A DNA stretch of 64,000 nt from Acidobacteriaceae bacterium (GTDB lineage: Bacteria; Acidobacteriota; Terriglobia; Terriglobales; Acidobacteriaceae): positions 1 to 64,000 of the forward strand of contig JANXZM010000049.1 of the NCBI GenBank assembly GCA_025355505.1. Reading direction: 5' to 3'. A program made the translations under genes and the position numbers. The notes beneath the pieces are model-generated. The model was not told the origin of the DNA, ran no database searches, and saw nothing but the letters and a program-made list of their open reading frames with translations. Below are positions 17,591-30,004 of the stretch, in pieces (positions within the stretch are counted from its first letter, which is position 1; every line of letters starts with the position of its first letter).

Positions 17591-20257
17591 CTATTTCAGG
17601 CCTTCCACCAAATAGAGGTCTCCGAGCGTTCGGTGGAAACCATAGACGTACGTCTTCCCGTCCGGTGTCATCAGGATAGGTCCGATGGTGGAGACACCGG
17701 TGGGATCGACCGGAACAATCTGCTTCCAGACTGTTTTCTTTCCCGTAGCTAATTCCAACTGGTAAACCTTGGCGGGCACCTCACCGGTGCGATAGACGTA
17801 TAAGGAGCGACCGTCCTGATTCCAGTTGATGGGTAGATCCCCCGGGTCCATACCGTTAACGATGCGAGGCTCGCCTCCAGCCGAGGGGTAGAAGTAGCCT
17901 TTTTGGTCAGGGCCAATCCCCACGACCAACTGGCTATCCGGCGAAATTGCAAACGCCGCGGCGTCGACTCCTTCGGGAGAAATCGCCTTCGGCTTTCCTC
18001 CGGAAACATCCTGCGAATAGAGCCGCACCCCGCGCCCCGGCTCGTTCCCCGAGAAGACAAAGCGCTTGCCGTCCGGGAACCAGCGTGCATACTGGTGGTT
18101 AATGGAATCGTTGGTAAGTGGCTGGGCTTCGCCAGCCCCGGTTGGTAACATCCGGAGCTGCTCGGGCGCGCCCGGAGTCTGCACGATGACCCGTTTTTGG
18201 TCAGGGGAGAGGGCATCGGCGGTGCCTTCGCCGAGTCGAATCGCTGGGGAGCCATCGGTGTTACGAATGTAAACGGCGTAAGTTAGCTCTTGTGCATTCC
18301 CGTAGTGCACCCCGCCGCCAACTCCCTCCTCATCAAAAAGAACGGTTTTGCCATCCGCGGAAAGATCGGCGGGATAGGAGTAGTCGAGCCATGAAAGGTC
18401 TCGTTCTTTGGCCTCGCCCCCATACCGAGCCATGACCTCGCGCCGCCGACCCGCGCGCGCCAGCAGCACGCGTCCGTCGCGCCAGATGTCGAACAAAACC
18501 AACGTACCGGGTATCCGTGTCACCAACCGTTCTTTCCCCGCCACGCTGACGGCGGAGAGATAATGATCCACTCCCAATTCGCTGGCCGTGAACCAGACTT
18601 CTTCGCCGGTAGGTGCCCAGGCAAGCCCCCCCGTACCGTACCAGTCGCGGGTCAGCTTTTTCTTCTTGCCAGACAGATCAACGATGGCCACGGCGCCGCC
18701 GTCGTCTCCCTGGTTGGGATGGTCAATGAATGCCACGAAGTCGCCTTTAGGGGAAACTCGCGGATAACTGATCCAGCCGCCGCTGGTCTCGTAGAGAATC
18801 TTGCCGATGGGATATTCCAGCCGGTCGCGGCCATTCACGTTGTGTACCACGGCCAAGCTGTTTCCATCCGGCGCCCAATCCGCCCATTCGACATTCTCGA
18901 GAATCGGGCGGGGAGCGCCTCCGGCCAAAGGCGCTCTCGCTAGTGTGCCCACGTTCACCCAAGTTCCGACGGGACGGTTGCCTAAAGAAAGCGCCATCTC
19001 ACCCGTCGAGGAAACTCCTAGAAGCTCGGCGTGGTCCAGTCCCAGAGAGCGCGATTCAACGGTGCCCTGACGGGCGGCGAATATCTCTACTGGGTTTCCT
19101 TGCCAGGCGGCGCTGTATAAGATGGTCTGTCCATCTGGTGCGAATCGGGCCGAGCGAATCTCTCCGCGGCGGAAGGTGATCTCGTGATACAGGGGCGCGC
19201 TGGCTGCCGAGGATCTCCATAGGCGCTTGCCCGCCACTAATCCGGCTGCAAGAGCAACCAGAAAACCGCAGAAGATCAGCACCGGCAGGAGGCGACCACT
19301 CCTTCGTGCCTGGCTTGGAGCTTCTTTCGCGCCGCTCGTGACGGATGCCAGGGCAGCGCCTCTGACCCCAGCACGAGAAGAATCGGTGTCACGCTTCAGG
19401 CGCTTCAGGTCTGCGCCAAGCTCCGCCGCGCTTTGGCAGCGCAGCTCCCGTTCTTTTTCCAGCGCCTTGTTCAGGATGATTTCCATTTGCGCCGGCAATC
19501 CCGGATTCAACTGGATCGGTGGAACGGGTACCTTGTTCAGAATTGCCTCAAAGACGACGGCCGAGGTAGCTCCTGAGAACGGCTGTTTGCCGGTTGCCAT
19601 TTCGTACAGCACGACGCCGAAGGAAAACAGATCGGTGCGGTGGTCCAGTATCTCGCCGCGCGCCTGCTCGGGGGACATGTAGCCAATGGTTCCCATCGCC
19701 GTTCCCGGAGTAGTGAGTTGGTCGGCGCTGACGGCAGTTGGCGTCCCTGCGGTGGCGGCCGATCCATCCACGAGGTGGCTACCCTGCGGGCTAAGTTTCG
19801 CCAAGCCAAAATCCAGGATCTTGGCCTGACCTCGTTGGGTGACAAAGATATTCGCAGGCTTGATGTCGCGGTGCACAATTCCGCCGGAGTGTGCCGCATC
19901 TAGACCATCCGAGATCTGGATGCCCAGTTCGAGCAACTGTGCAACCTTGAGCGGACGGCCCTCAATCATGTGTTTCAGGGTCGCGCCGTCCAAGTACTCC
20001 ATGGCGATAAAAGCTTGCCCATTCTCCTGGCCGATGTCGTAGATGGTGCAGATGTTCGGATGGTTCAGTGCCGAAGCAGCCTGTGCTTCACGCTGAAAGC
20101 GGCTGAGGGCTTGCGGGTCTTTGGCCACGTCATCGGGGAGGAACTTGAGCGCGACGAAGCGGTGCAGCCGGGTGTCCTCGGCCTTATAGACAACACCCAT
20201 GCCACCGCCACCCACCTTCTCAAGGACGCGGTAGTGCGATATGGTCTGGCCGATCAA
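17591..20257 (-). CDS. Membrane Ser/Thr protein kinase with PD40 beta-propeller
   Basis: 888 residues. The N-terminal Hanks-type kinase has the glycine loop [13 protein letters not shown]-binding K38 (VALKF), the catalytic HRD at 129-131 (HRDIKPAN) and DFG at 149-151, so it should be active. A Lys/Arg-rich linker leads to a membrane helix at about 322-343 ([17 protein letters not shown]). Residues 360-888 are repeated WD40/PD40-like blades ([42 protein letters not shown]), predicted extracytoplasmic. This kinase-TM-propeller layout is a known expansion in Acidobacteriota. The start is TTG at 20257; no earlier ATG is available. Ligand and targets are unknown. Confidence 0.93.
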   Translation of the reverse strand: MIGQTISHYRVLEKVGGGGMGVVYKAEDTRLHRFVALKFLPDDVAKDPQALSRFQREAQAASALNHPNICTIYDIGQENGQAFIAMEYLDGATLKHMIEGRPLKVAQLLELGIQISDGLDAAHSGGIVHRDIKPANIFVTQRGQAKILDFGLAKLSPQGSHLVDGSAATAGTPTAVSADQLTTPGTAMGTIGYMSPEQARGEILDHRTDLFSFGVVLYEMATGKQPFSGATSAVVFEAILNKVPVPPIQLNPGLPAQMEIILNKALEKERELRCQSAAELGADLKRLKRDTDSSRAGVRGAALASVTSGAKEAPSQARRSGRLLPVLIFCGFLVALAAGLVAGKRLWRSSAASAPLYHEITFRRGEIRSARFAPDGQTILYSAAWQGNPVEIFAARQGTVESRSLGLDHAELLGVSSTGEMALSLGNRPVGTWVNVGTLARAPLAGGAPRPILENVEWADWAPDGNSLAVVHNVNGRDRLEYPIGKILYETSGGWISYPRVSPKGDFVAFIDHPNQGDDGGAVAIVDLSGKKKKLTRDWYGTGGLAWAPTGEEVWFTASELGVDHYLSAVSVAGKERLVTRIPGTLVLFDIWRDGRVLLARAGRRREVMARYGGEAKERDLSWLDYSYPADLSADGKTVLFDEEGVGGGVHYGNAQELTYAVYIRNTDGSPAIRLGEGTADALSPDQKRVIVQTPGAPEQLRMLPTGAGEAQPLTNDSINHQYARWFPDGKRFVFSGNEPGRGVRLYSQDVSGGKPKAISPEGVDAAAFAISPDSQLVVGIGPDQKGYFYPSAGGEPRIVNGMDPGDLPINWNQDGRSLYVYRTGEVPAKVYQLELATGKKTVWKQIVPVDPTGVSTIGPILMTPDGKTYVYGFHRTLGDLYLVEGLK

Positions 20258-20468
20258 TGAATAAGGCTCGCCCGTGCGCGACCATATTAGGGGTCCAGCT
20301 ACGGCAAGTCAATGCACTGCTGGCAAAGCCCGATGATTTCGACTGGTGCCGCTATGAGAGGACTATCGAGTAGTGGCAACTCAGAAACTGACCAGCAGTT
20401 TGCGGCTTCTTCCTTTGACGACTGAACAAAAAATGGCACTGTCGAAAAATTGCGATCACAGTTGAGTT

Positions 20469-21290
20469 CTAAACAAAATGAAGCCCCGGCGCTGGCGGCA
20501 ACGCTCCGATTTCCGCGCCCAAGCGGTAGTAAAGCTCAAGCCCTTCCAAGGACGGAGGGTCGAGATAATAATGGATATTATGCGTCAGGTAGACGCGAAC
20601 GATCTCGACGGTGAGGGCGAGGCGCGGCGCCCACTCCTGCGCGATGGCTTCGAGATTCTTTGGCGAGAGGCCATGGTCCCGTGACTTCTTGAAGACTTCC
20701 GCGATGGCCGCCCCGTTTTGCCCGGCTAGCGACTGCTTGCGAATGGCCCAGAAGGCGAAGACGAAGGACTTTCCCGTGCGGGCCACCCACTCTTCCGCCA
20801 GGTCGAGCGTGAAGTAGCGGGTCCGGTCGACGTGCAGCGCCGGGTCGCCGATGAGTAAAGCCGCGTCGCAAGCGGCGAGCATGGCATCGAGATTCGGAGC
20901 CATTGCCTTGTAATCGCGCGCACCGCCCAGCCACTTTGCAAACAGAATCTTGGCCAGCGCAACCGAGGTCATCGAAGAAGTATCGAGCGCAACGGTGCGC
21001 ACCTGCGTCCACCGCGAATCGACGGGCATCTTGCTTACCAAGAGGATCGACCGCACCGCGCGCCGTGCTGCAATCGCCACGTCGGGGATGATGACGAGAT
21101 CCGGCACCGTGGTATAAGCCGCAGCCGGAATGATGCCAATATCGGCGGTTCCCGCACGCAAGGCCTCGGCGCAGGCCGAAGGGATGGTGTAGGAGATATC
21201 GAAGTCAGGGCCTGCCGGGGCATGCTCAAAATCCCACATGAGAGGCGCCGTGTTCAGGTAGGAAATGGCCGAGATCTTTAGCCGGCTCAT
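20469..21290 (-). CDS. mqnA: Chorismate dehydratase (futalosine menaquinone pathway)
   Basis: Converts chorismate to 3-[(1-carboxyvinyl)oxy]benzoate, the first committed futalosine step. 273 residues from the ATG at 21290. Family marks are ISYLNTAPL at residues 9-17, TADIGIIPAAAY, VALDTSSMTSVALAKIL and DAALLIGDPALH, a periplasmic-binding-protein-like fold. The frame remains open 20 codons further upstream, but the ATG places the first strand where homologues have it. TATAAT lies about 17 bases before this ATG on the minus strand, so a very short leader is possible; no matching -35 is obvious. It is divergent from dprA. Confidence 0.92.
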   Translation of the reverse strand: MSRLKISAISYLNTAPLMWDFEHAPAGPDFDISYTIPSACAEALRAGTADIGIIPAAAYTTVPDLVIIPDVAIAARRAVRSILLVSKMPVDSRWTQVRTVALDTSSMTSVALAKILFAKWLGGARDYKAMAPNLDAMLAACDAALLIGDPALHVDRTRYFTLDLAEEWVARTGKSFVFAFWAIRKQSLAGQNGAAIAEVFKKSRDHGLSPKNLEAIAQEWAPRLALTVEIVRVYLTHNIHYYLDPPSLEGLELYYRLGAEIGALPPAPGLHFV

Positions 21291-21330
21291 CACTTTACGA
21301 ATTATACCGAAAGTGATGTGCGCGCCATCC

Positions 21331-21360
21331 TTGACAGCGTTTTCCCCCACAGTCTAGGGT
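21331..21360 (+). promoter_or_regulatory. Candidate promoter of dprA
   Basis: TTGACA at 21331-21336 and TAGGGT at 21355-21360 with 18 bases between. The -35 is perfect and the -10 keeps its three most conserved bases (T, A, last T). It is only 8 bases before the dprA ATG, so transcription from it would give an almost leaderless message. It is also inside the divergent mqnA upstream region. Tentative. Confidence 0.3.
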
Positions 21361-21368
21361 CACGCCAT

Positions 21369-22556
21369 ATGTCCAATCATAGCGATATGTCCGAGGTGGC
21401 CGTTGCCGCTCTCCACCCCGCTTCTTACCAGGGCACCTACTGGCTGGCGCTGGCGCTGACTCCGGGATTGGGTCCCACGCGCATCAAGAAATTGATTGAG
21501 CACTATGGCACGGCCGAGCGCGTCTTCCAGGCCAGCCTGACCGAACTCGAAGCCACCGGGATGCGCGCCGTTTCCGCGCAATCGATCGCCACCGGCAAGT
21601 CGATGGAACTGGCGCAGCAGGAATGCGCGAAGACGGTCGAGGCGGGCGCCAAAATTATTTCGCTCAGCGATCCCGAATACCCGTCGCGTCTGAAAGAGAT
21701 TTACGACCCGCCGGTAATCCTGTTCGTGAAAGGAAGCGTGGAGGTGCTGGCCCAGCCCGGCATTGCGATGGTGGGAACGCGTCATCCCACGCCCTACGGC
21801 AGCGGCATGGCCGAGCGCCTCTCCAGCGACCTCGCCGCTCGCGGTCTGGTGATCGTCAGCGGCATGGCGCGCGGCATCGATACCATGTCGCATCGCGGCG
21901 CCATCGCTGCCAAGGGAAAAACCGTCGCCGTCCTCGGCACCGGAATTGACGTCATGTACCCCAAGGAAAATACGCGGCTCGCCGAACAAGTGGTTGCTCT
22001 CGGCGGCGCGCTGATCACCGAGTTTCCAGTCGGGACCTTCCCGGCCCCACAAAATTTTTCCATTCGCAACCGGATCATCAGCGGCATGTCCGCCGGCGTA
22101 CTGGTCGTCGAAGCCGCGGAATACAGCGGCACGCGCATCACCTCGCGCCTTGCCCTCGAACAAAACCGCGACGTTTACGCTGTTCCCGGCAATGTGACCA
22201 ACAAGAATTCCTGGGGTCCGAACACGCTGATCAAGCAGGGCGCAAAACTTGTCGCCACCTGGGAAGACGTATGGGAAGAGCTGCCAACCGACGTGCAGTT
22301 AGCGCTCAGTGCCTTGCAGCAGAATGAATCTCCCGAACCGGAAACCGCATCTCTATTCCCGGAGGAGGTGACCTCGCCTCACGAAAAAAAGATACTCAAG
22401 TTGCTCAAGGCCGATGAATCGACGCACATCGATCAACTGGTGGAATTGCTGGAAGACGAAATGTCGGCCTCGGAAATCTTCGCCGCCCTCTTCGAACTGG
22501 AGCTGAATGGGAAGATACGGCAGATGCCGGGAAAGAATTTTGTAAAGAGCTTTTGA
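21369..22556 (+). CDS. dprA: DNA processing protein DprA (Smf)
   Basis: Binds incoming single-stranded DNA and loads RecA during natural transformation. 395 residues. The Rossmann-like core shows GTRHPTPYGSGMAE (near 136), SGMARGIDTMSHRGA (near 164), GTGIDVMYPKEN, FSIRNRIISGMS and EYSGTRITSRLALEQNRDV. The N-terminal SAM-like helices and a C-terminal winged helix (DQLVELLEDEMSASEIFAALFELELNGKI) are both present, so the protein is full length. The ATG at 21369 follows AGGGT with 9 bases spacing. The usual partner topA lies downstream, but here a four-helix-bundle gene separates them. Confidence 0.95.
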   Translation: MSNHSDMSEVAVAALHPASYQGTYWLALALTPGLGPTRIKKLIEHYGTAERVFQASLTELEATGMRAVSAQSIATGKSMELAQQECAKTVEAGAKIISLSDPEYPSRLKEIYDPPVILFVKGSVEVLAQPGIAMVGTRHPTPYGSGMAERLSSDLAARGLVIVSGMARGIDTMSHRGAIAAKGKTVAVLGTGIDVMYPKENTRLAEQVVALGGALITEFPVGTFPAPQNFSIRNRIISGMSAGVLVVEAAEYSGTRITSRLALEQNRDVYAVPGNVTNKNSWGPNTLIKQGAKLVATWEDVWEELPTDVQLALSALQQNESPEPETASLFPEEVTSPHEKKILKLLKADESTHIDQLVELLEDEMSASEIFAALFELELNGKIRQMPGKNFVKSF

Positions 22557-22653
22557 GAGGGCTGCGGGCCACGAGCTACGAGCTTTGGGCAAGCTGGAAC
22601 TAAAGTTGGTAGCTGGCGGCTCGAAGCTCGCCGCCCAGGTAGGAAGGTTTCTC

Positions 22654-23037
22654 GTGAAAGATTTCAGGGACCTGCGCGTAGGGTCGAAGGCCCACTCGAT
22701 GACAATCGGAATTTACAAGGCCACCAAAGAGTTTCCGAGAGAAGAGTTGTTCGGGATTCCATCCCAGATGCGCCGAGCCGCGTCTTCAATCGGAGCGGAC
22801 ATAGCAGAAGGGACCGGGCGCCGGTGCGATGGCGAGTTGACGCGGTTTCCGCACATAGCCCGTGGTTCTGCCGCGGAGCTCGAATATCATTTGCTGCGGG
22901 CTGGCGATCTTGATCTTCTCCCGAGCGCCAAGTTCGATTTGTTGCAAAAACAGGCAGACGAAGCACAACGAATGTTGACTTCGCTGATCCTGCGGGCGCA
23001 GCCCGTTCAGGGTGCCAAAAGGGGCGCGGCTGGTTAG
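22654..23037 (+). CDS. Four-helix-bundle (23S rRNA intervening-sequence-type) protein
   Basis: 127 residues, the normal size of the S23/IVP family. Matches the family pattern: DFRDLRVGSKAHSM, then IPSQMRRAASSIGADIAEGTGR, then FPHIARGSAAELEYHLLRAGDLDLL. The GTG at 22654 is chosen because AGGAAGG at 22641-22647 lies 6 bases before it. Members form pentamers of four-helix bundles; some are encoded inside 23S rRNA insertions and others, as here, alone in chromosomes. The function is unknown. It stands between dprA and topA, which are adjacent in many bacteria, and its upstream flank carries a GCTGCGGGCC..ACGAGC repeat, so it looks inserted. Confidence 0.85.
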   Translation: MKDFRDLRVGSKAHSMTIGIYKATKEFPREELFGIPSQMRRAASSIGADIAEGTGRRCDGELTRFPHIARGSAAELEYHLLRAGDLDLLPSAKFDLLQKQADEAQRMLTSLILRAQPVQGAKRGAAG

Positions 23038-23183
23038 CACTGGAGGGTGCTTTCCGGCGAGCTTGCAGGTGCTCCAGCGCTTGGTTGCCCGAGGCTTGCA
23101 GCGCGTAGATTGGAGCCACAGTTTCGCGAAATTTGCCAAATCATGTTAGTTTCGAGTCAAATAAACTGTCATTTGAGGAACCA

Positions 23184-25691
<2,508 letters not shown>

Positions 25692-25764
25692 TAGAGGCGC
25701 GGCTCTCAGAACGAAATTGCGGAGACGTAACTATTACAGCAAAACAACTAAAGAGGCGAAGATT

Positions 25765-26229
25765 ATGGCAAAAAAAGCAACTGCACACGACGCACAGGTA
25801 GTCATGCAACTTTACGATCTCCGCCGCGAAGCGGAGATGCGCAAGGCAAGAAATTGGTTTTTGGTGGAATTCTGGCCGCGGAGCGCCGATGACGTCCTGA
25901 AAGTCGCCAACGCGTTCCCCAGTCAGGAAAATGCGTGGATGCGCCAGGTGGGGGGCTACTGGGATATGGCCGCAGCGCTGGTATTGCAGGGCGCCGTCAG
26001 CGAAGAGCTGTTCGTGCAGCCCGGCATTAGCGGCGAAATGTTTTTCATTTTTGCCAAGATTCATCCCTTCCTGAAGGAAGTGCGGGAAAAGATGAACAAC
26101 CCCGACGCGTTTGCGAATGTGGAGAAGGTTGCCACGGGGTCGAAGCTGGCCCGCAAGCGGTTGGAGCACGTCTCCAAGCACGTTGAGAACCGCCTCAAAG
26201 CGATGGCCAAGCCGGCGAAGAAGGGCTGA
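25765..26229 (+). CDS. Conserved-looking protein of unknown function
   Basis: 154 residues, not recognised. The start ATG at 25765 has AAGAGG about 9 bases upstream. The sequence is compact and soluble-looking, with aromatic-rich stretches (NWFLVEFWPRSADDVLK, WMRQVGGYWDMAAALVLQG) and a basic helical tail (SKLARKRLEHVSKHV...KAMAKPAKKG). No signal peptide or convincing membrane helix. It follows topA by 73 bases on the same strand, so it may be co-transcribed. Codon use matches its neighbours. Confidence 0.75.
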   Translation: MAKKATAHDAQVVMQLYDLRREAEMRKARNWFLVEFWPRSADDVLKVANAFPSQENAWMRQVGGYWDMAAALVLQGAVSEELFVQPGISGEMFFIFAKIHPFLKEVREKMNNPDAFANVEKVATGSKLARKRLEHVSKHVENRLKAMAKPAKKG

Positions 26230-26312
26230 CCGCAGCCGGGCGCTCCTCTCATGCTCTGATTCCGGGCACATTCGTGTCGCCGCCCATCTGCTATCCTTAA
26301 TAGGTTGTGCGG

Positions 26313-26450
26313 ATGCTCTGGTGGTTTCTCATACTGGGAGTCAGTACTGCGGTGGTCGTGTCGGTTGCGCTTACGCTCTATATGCGGGTCCGGCGGCAAG
26401 TGAAGCGCTCGGCGGCCCACCGAGCGGAGCTCGACGGCCTCGACCACTAG
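26313..26450 (+). CDS. Small single-pass membrane protein (45 residues)
   Basis: ATG at 26313 to TAG at 26448-26450. The product begins MLWWFLILGVSTAVVVSV, a hydrophobic helix of about 23 residues, followed by a strongly basic stretch (MRVRRQVKRSAAHR) and an acidic tail (ELDGLDH). This is the classic layout of a small inner-membrane protein with a cytoplasmic positive tail. A GTG two codons upstream is a possible start. The ribosome site is weak (AGG, 7-8 bases before). It lies 50 bases before bioY. Function unknown. Confidence 0.5.
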   Translation: MLWWFLILGVSTAVVVSVALTLYMRVRRQVKRSAAHRAELDGLDH

Positions 26451-26500
26451 TTGCCACCTGAGCTGGTCTCCCACAAGTCCGCTACGAGGAAAGGAACGCC

Positions 26501-27106
26501 ATGTCTAGACTAGCTACCCATGTTCTTGGCCAGCAGACCCGGTCCATCGATCGGGAAATGGATTGGAAAGTGGAATGGGCGAAACAGGCGGCCATCGTGA
26601 TCACCGCCAGCCTTTTCGTTGCCTTGTGCGCGCGCGCGACGGTGCCACTACCCTTCACGCCAGTTCCGCTGACGCTGCAAAATTTCGGAGTTCTGGCCGT
26701 GGGCTTGCTGCTCGGTTCGCGTCGCGGGTTAGCCGCGCTCTCGCTCTACCTCGTCGAAGGCGCGTTCGGAATGCCCGTATTCAGCCCCTCGATTCTAGGC
26801 GGCGGAATTGCTCAGATACTTGGCCCGACCGGTGGATTCCTCATGGCCTATCCGCTCGTGGCCTTCGTTGCCGGCTGGATATACGAGCACAGCTCGCGCC
26901 GCTTCGGCTGGGCCGCGTTGTCCGCCGTGGCTGCCGAACTGGTGCTGTTTGCCGGTGGGCTCAGTTGGCTTGCCGTGCTCACGCACTCCGTTTCTCTGGC
27001 GATCAAGTTAGGCCTCTATTGGTTCGTTTTTGCGGAAGTCATCAAGGTGCTGATGGCCGCCTCCGTAGCCGCTCGCTGGCACCAACAGCCTTCTGGGCAA
27101 CGGTGA
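26501..27106 (+). CDS. bioY: Biotin transporter substrate-binding subunit BioY
   Basis: The membrane S-component that binds biotin for ECF-type uptake, or acts alone in some bacteria. 201 residues with about six membrane segments. Family marks are LCARATVPLPFTPVPLTLQNFGVLAVG, GSRRGLAALSLYLVEGAFGMPVF and GPTGGFLMAYPLVAFVAGW. GAGGAAAGG lies just before the ATG. No bioM/bioN (ECF ATPase and T component) genes and no recognisable BirA operator are nearby. Confidence 0.93.
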   Translation: MSRLATHVLGQQTRSIDREMDWKVEWAKQAAIVITASLFVALCARATVPLPFTPVPLTLQNFGVLAVGLLLGSRRGLAALSLYLVEGAFGMPVFSPSILGGGIAQILGPTGGFLMAYPLVAFVAGWIYEHSSRRFGWAALSAVAAELVLFAGGLSWLAVLTHSVSLAIKLGLYWFVFAEVIKVLMAASVAARWHQQPSGQR

Positions 27107-27267
27107 GCTGGTTTCATTGCGCGTAGGTTTGGGAAGGGCAGGGCTTTAGCAGCGCCGCTCAGAGCCACAAGAAATGCGGGCTTTAGCCCCAGAGGGCCAG
27201 ACGTCCCTCCCTGAGAATTATTTATGAGACCAGTTGTAAAGTTTACAGAACAGGACTGCAAAATCTT

Positions 27268-28116
27268 ATGAGTACAGTATCTTCTCCAGTTCGCGAAATT
27301 ACCGTGGCCCACAGCCCGGACTCCGACGACGCATTCATGTTTTACGGCTTGGCCACGAACAAAGTTCGCGTGCCCGGCCTGAAGTTCAGCCACACGCTTT
27401 GCGACATCGAGACGCTGAATCGCCAGGCGCAGGAAGGGGTCTACGACGTAACCGCGATTTCATTCCACGCCTATCCCTACATTCAGGAGAACTATGCGCT
27501 GATGTCGTGTGGCGGCAGCGTGGGCGACGGTTATGGTCCGATGCTCGTTTCCACGCGCCCCTTCACGCAGGACGACATCAAAGGCAAAAAAATCGCGGTG
27601 CCCGGCAAGCTCACTACCGCTTACCTGGCGCTCGAACTGTTCGCGCCCGGCATTGAAGTGGAAGTGGTCCCCTTCGATCAAATCATCCCGCAGATTTTGG
27701 AAGGGAAGCACGAAGCCGGCCTCATCATCCACGAAGGCCAGCTTACCTACGACAAGTCGGGGCTGCACCGCGTCGTCGATCTTGGCAGGTGGTGGCAGAA
27801 AGTCACCGGACTGCCGCTGCCGCTCGGCGGAAACGCCATCCGGCGCTCGCTCGGCCGGGAAACGATGGCGAGCGTTACGCAAGCGTTGCGCGAGAGCATC
27901 CAGTACGCCATCGATCATCGCGAAGAAGCGCTTGCCTACGCCATGCAGTTCGCCCGCGATCTCGATGCCCAGCTTGCCGACAAATTCGTAGGCATGTACG
28001 TCAACGAGCGGACCCTGGACTATGGCGACGACGGCAGGGAAGCGGTGCGCCGCCTGCTCGACATGGGGCACAAGGCAGGGATTATTCCGCAGATACCGCG
28101 CGTGGAGTGGGTGTAG
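27268..28116 (+). CDS. mqnD: 1,4-dihydroxy-6-naphthoate synthase
   Basis: Converts cyclic dehypoxanthine futalosine to 1,4-dihydroxy-6-naphthoate, the step after MqnC. 282 residues. Family marks are [61 protein letters not shown] and [16 protein letters not shown], then [11 protein letters not shown]. It reads in the opposite direction from mqnA and mqnC, so the three menaquinone genes are not one operon. The 160-base gap before it holds a short palindromic spacer with GGGCTTTAG motifs. Confidence 0.95.
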   Translation: MSTVSSPVREITVAHSPDSDDAFMFYGLATNKVRVPGLKFSHTLCDIETLNRQAQEGVYDVTAISFHAYPYIQENYALMSCGGSVGDGYGPMLVSTRPFTQDDIKGKKIAVPGKLTTAYLALELFAPGIEVEVVPFDQIIPQILEGKHEAGLIIHEGQLTYDKSGLHRVVDLGRWWQKVTGLPLPLGGNAIRRSLGRETMASVTQALRESIQYAIDHREEALAYAMQFARDLDAQLADKFVGMYVNERTLDYGDDGREAVRRLLDMGHKAGIIPQIPRVEWV

Positions 28117-28120
28117 AGGA

Positions 28121-28167
28121 AGCTTTTGGCTATTAGCCTTGTTGGACCGAGCTAAGAGCCAAAAGCT
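28121..28167. terminator. Long hairpin between convergent mqnD and the M49 gene
   Basis: Arms AGCTTTTGGCTATTAGC (28121-28137) and GCTAAGAGCCAAAAGCT (28151-28167): 17 bases with one mismatch and a 13-base loop. It starts 5 bases after the mqnD stop and ends 25 bases from the stop of the opposite gene, so it could terminate both. A further AGCTAAAGGCAGCTTTT follows, suggesting a dispersed AGCTTTTGGCT-type repeat. Confidence 0.6.
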
Positions 28168-28191
28168 AACAGCTAAAGGCAGCTTTTCGCC

Positions 28192-29949
28192 CTACCGCAC
28201 CCTCTCCGGAAACGAAAATACCGGATCAATATCCACCGGGACATCCGAGGCCGCTTTGAGGGATGCCTTCAACTCCTCCGGCATCGTGCCGTACTTCTTG
28301 AACCAGTTTTCCGCACGCGCGCGGTCTCCCGTGGCTTCGATCTCCAGCAGTTCCTTGGCTAGATCAGCCAGCGCGCCCGGCATTTTCTCGTAGTCAATCG
28401 CGTACCTGCCGCTGGTATTGCGGCCAATCGCGCCGCGCTGGGAGAGATAGTTGAATTCCATCATCTCCGCTTGACCGTGCGCCTCAGCCGTCCCGAAGCG
28501 TACCGTGCGAAACAGTCCGCCCACATACGACGCGTAATACTCTTCCAACTTTTCCTTCGGAAGCGCGTCGTGATCCACCAGCCATTTCAAAGCGAACATC
28601 CCGGTCACATCGGCCTTCGCTTCTTTCAGTCCGCTAAAGGCCGGACCGATCGCTTCCCGGATATCGACTTTGCCCGCCGATTTGCCTGACGATGTCCGCG
28701 CGTACGCCGGGCCAAGTCCGTGACAGATCTCGTGCATGATCGTGCTCAGCAGATAACTTTCGCCCGAGACTTTCGCCGCCTGTTCCGGTTCCATCAGCTT
28801 GCGTGCGACCGGCAAGATGACGTAGTTCACCCGCGCGTCCATAAAGTTCTTGAAGAAAACTTTCTTGCTGCCCTTTTGCTCGTGCACCCGCGGATCGTTC
28901 GGCAGATTGTCAGCCACCGCCTGGTACCCGTGGGTCAGGTCTCCCGCTCGAAACGGAGCGTCCATCACTTCCATCGGCGTCTCCAGGCCATGTTTCGACG
29001 GACGGTCTTCCGCCGCCAGCGGCAGGGCATCCTGAATTTGCGGCACGTACTTTTGGAACAGCTCCAGCTTCTTGCTCTCGCGCTCGTTGCGCACCATCAC
29101 CGCCGCGCCGTACGAACCTTTGACGCCCAGCAGTCCGTCCATATAAGTTTCATAGGGCGCAAAAATGATGTCGAACTTCGGGTTCTTCAACTCCAGCCAT
29201 GCGAGGTCGCTCGGGAAATAATCATCGCTCAGCAGCGCATCCGCCCGCAGTTGAAGAAACTTCGCAAAAGCCGCGTCATCACTGAGCTTCGCCGCTGCCC
29301 GCAGAGCCTTTGCCGCTGGCTCCAGAAATGCGCGAAACGCGATCCGATAGGGAACCGCCTCCAGTTGTTCGTGATGCCAGCGCACGATTGTGAACTGATT
29401 GTAGATCGCCGATTTCCGATCCGGATGCTCCTTGACGTATTGCTCCAACTGATCGCGCGTCAGGTTCGCAGAATAGAATCCTCGCCCCGGCGGAATGGCC
29501 TGCGTCCCAACAAACGGTTTATTTTCGTCAATCAGGTCGAAGCGCGAAGCATTAATCCACAAGTAGCGTCGCAGTTGCACATCGCGCCGATTCTGGTTCG
29601 AGGCCAGAGACAGGTACAGCGTTAGGCCTTCGGGATCGCTCTGCCGCCAGTAGATGCTCTCCAGGTAACCGCAGGCATCCACCAGTTTGTGAACCAGTTG
29701 CTGTTCGCGAGCGCTGAGATCCGCTGTCCGGAACGGCATTTGGACGCGTCGAAACCTGGCCAAGCGTTGTCCCAAGTCAGCCGCGACTTTCAAATCCGCC
29801 GGAGCGCTGCTCTTTGCCGCCGAACCCGCCATCACTGTTTTCTTCGGCTGCGTCGAGCCAAAAGTTACCATCAGCAGAATGAAAAACAAAACTGGCCCGT
29901 AGTGCCTGACAAAGTGCGCTAAAAAGCTTTTAATATGACCGTTCTTCAT
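28192..29949 (-). CDS. M49-type (dipeptidyl-peptidase III-like) metallopeptidase
   Basis: 585 residues with an N-terminal hydrophobic segment (YGPVLFFILLMVTFG) that is a signal anchor or signal peptide. The zinc site is HEICH at residues 406-410, followed about 30 residues later by the second motif LKEAKADVTGMFAL (E443), the arrangement of family M49. Most dipeptidyl peptidases III have HEXXGH; the shorter HEXXH form is known in some bacterial members. It would release dipeptides from oligopeptide N-termini, here probably outside the cytoplasm (inference). It is divergent from a HAD hydrolase with only 55 bases between the starts. No clear ribosome site. Confidence 0.8.
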   Translation of the reverse strand: MKNGHIKSFLAHFVRHYGPVLFFILLMVTFGSTQPKKTVMAGSAAKSSAPADLKVAADLGQRLARFRRVQMPFRTADLSAREQQLVHKLVDACGYLESIYWRQSDPEGLTLYLSLASNQNRRDVQLRRYLWINASRFDLIDENKPFVGTQAIPPGRGFYSANLTRDQLEQYVKEHPDRKSAIYNQFTIVRWHHEQLEAVPYRIAFRAFLEPAAKALRAAAKLSDDAAFAKFLQLRADALLSDDYFPSDLAWLELKNPKFDIIFAPYETYMDGLLGVKGSYGAAVMVRNERESKKLELFQKYVPQIQDALPLAAEDRPSKHGLETPMEVMDAPFRAGDLTHGYQAVADNLPNDPRVHEQKGSKKVFFKNFMDARVNYVILPVARKLMEPEQAAKVSGESYLLSTIMHEICHGLGPAYARTSSGKSAGKVDIREAIGPAFSGLKEAKADVTGMFALKWLVDHDALPKEKLEEYYASYVGGLFRTVRFGTAEAHGQAEMMEFNYLSQRGAIGRNTSGRYAIDYEKMPGALADLAKELLEIEATGDRARAENWFKKYGTMPEELKASLKAASDVPVDIDPVFSFPERVR

Positions 29950-30004
29950 AGGAATACAAGTCTATCAAAGCCGCGAATCCCCCCGGAGCCGTTATCATAA
30001 ATAG

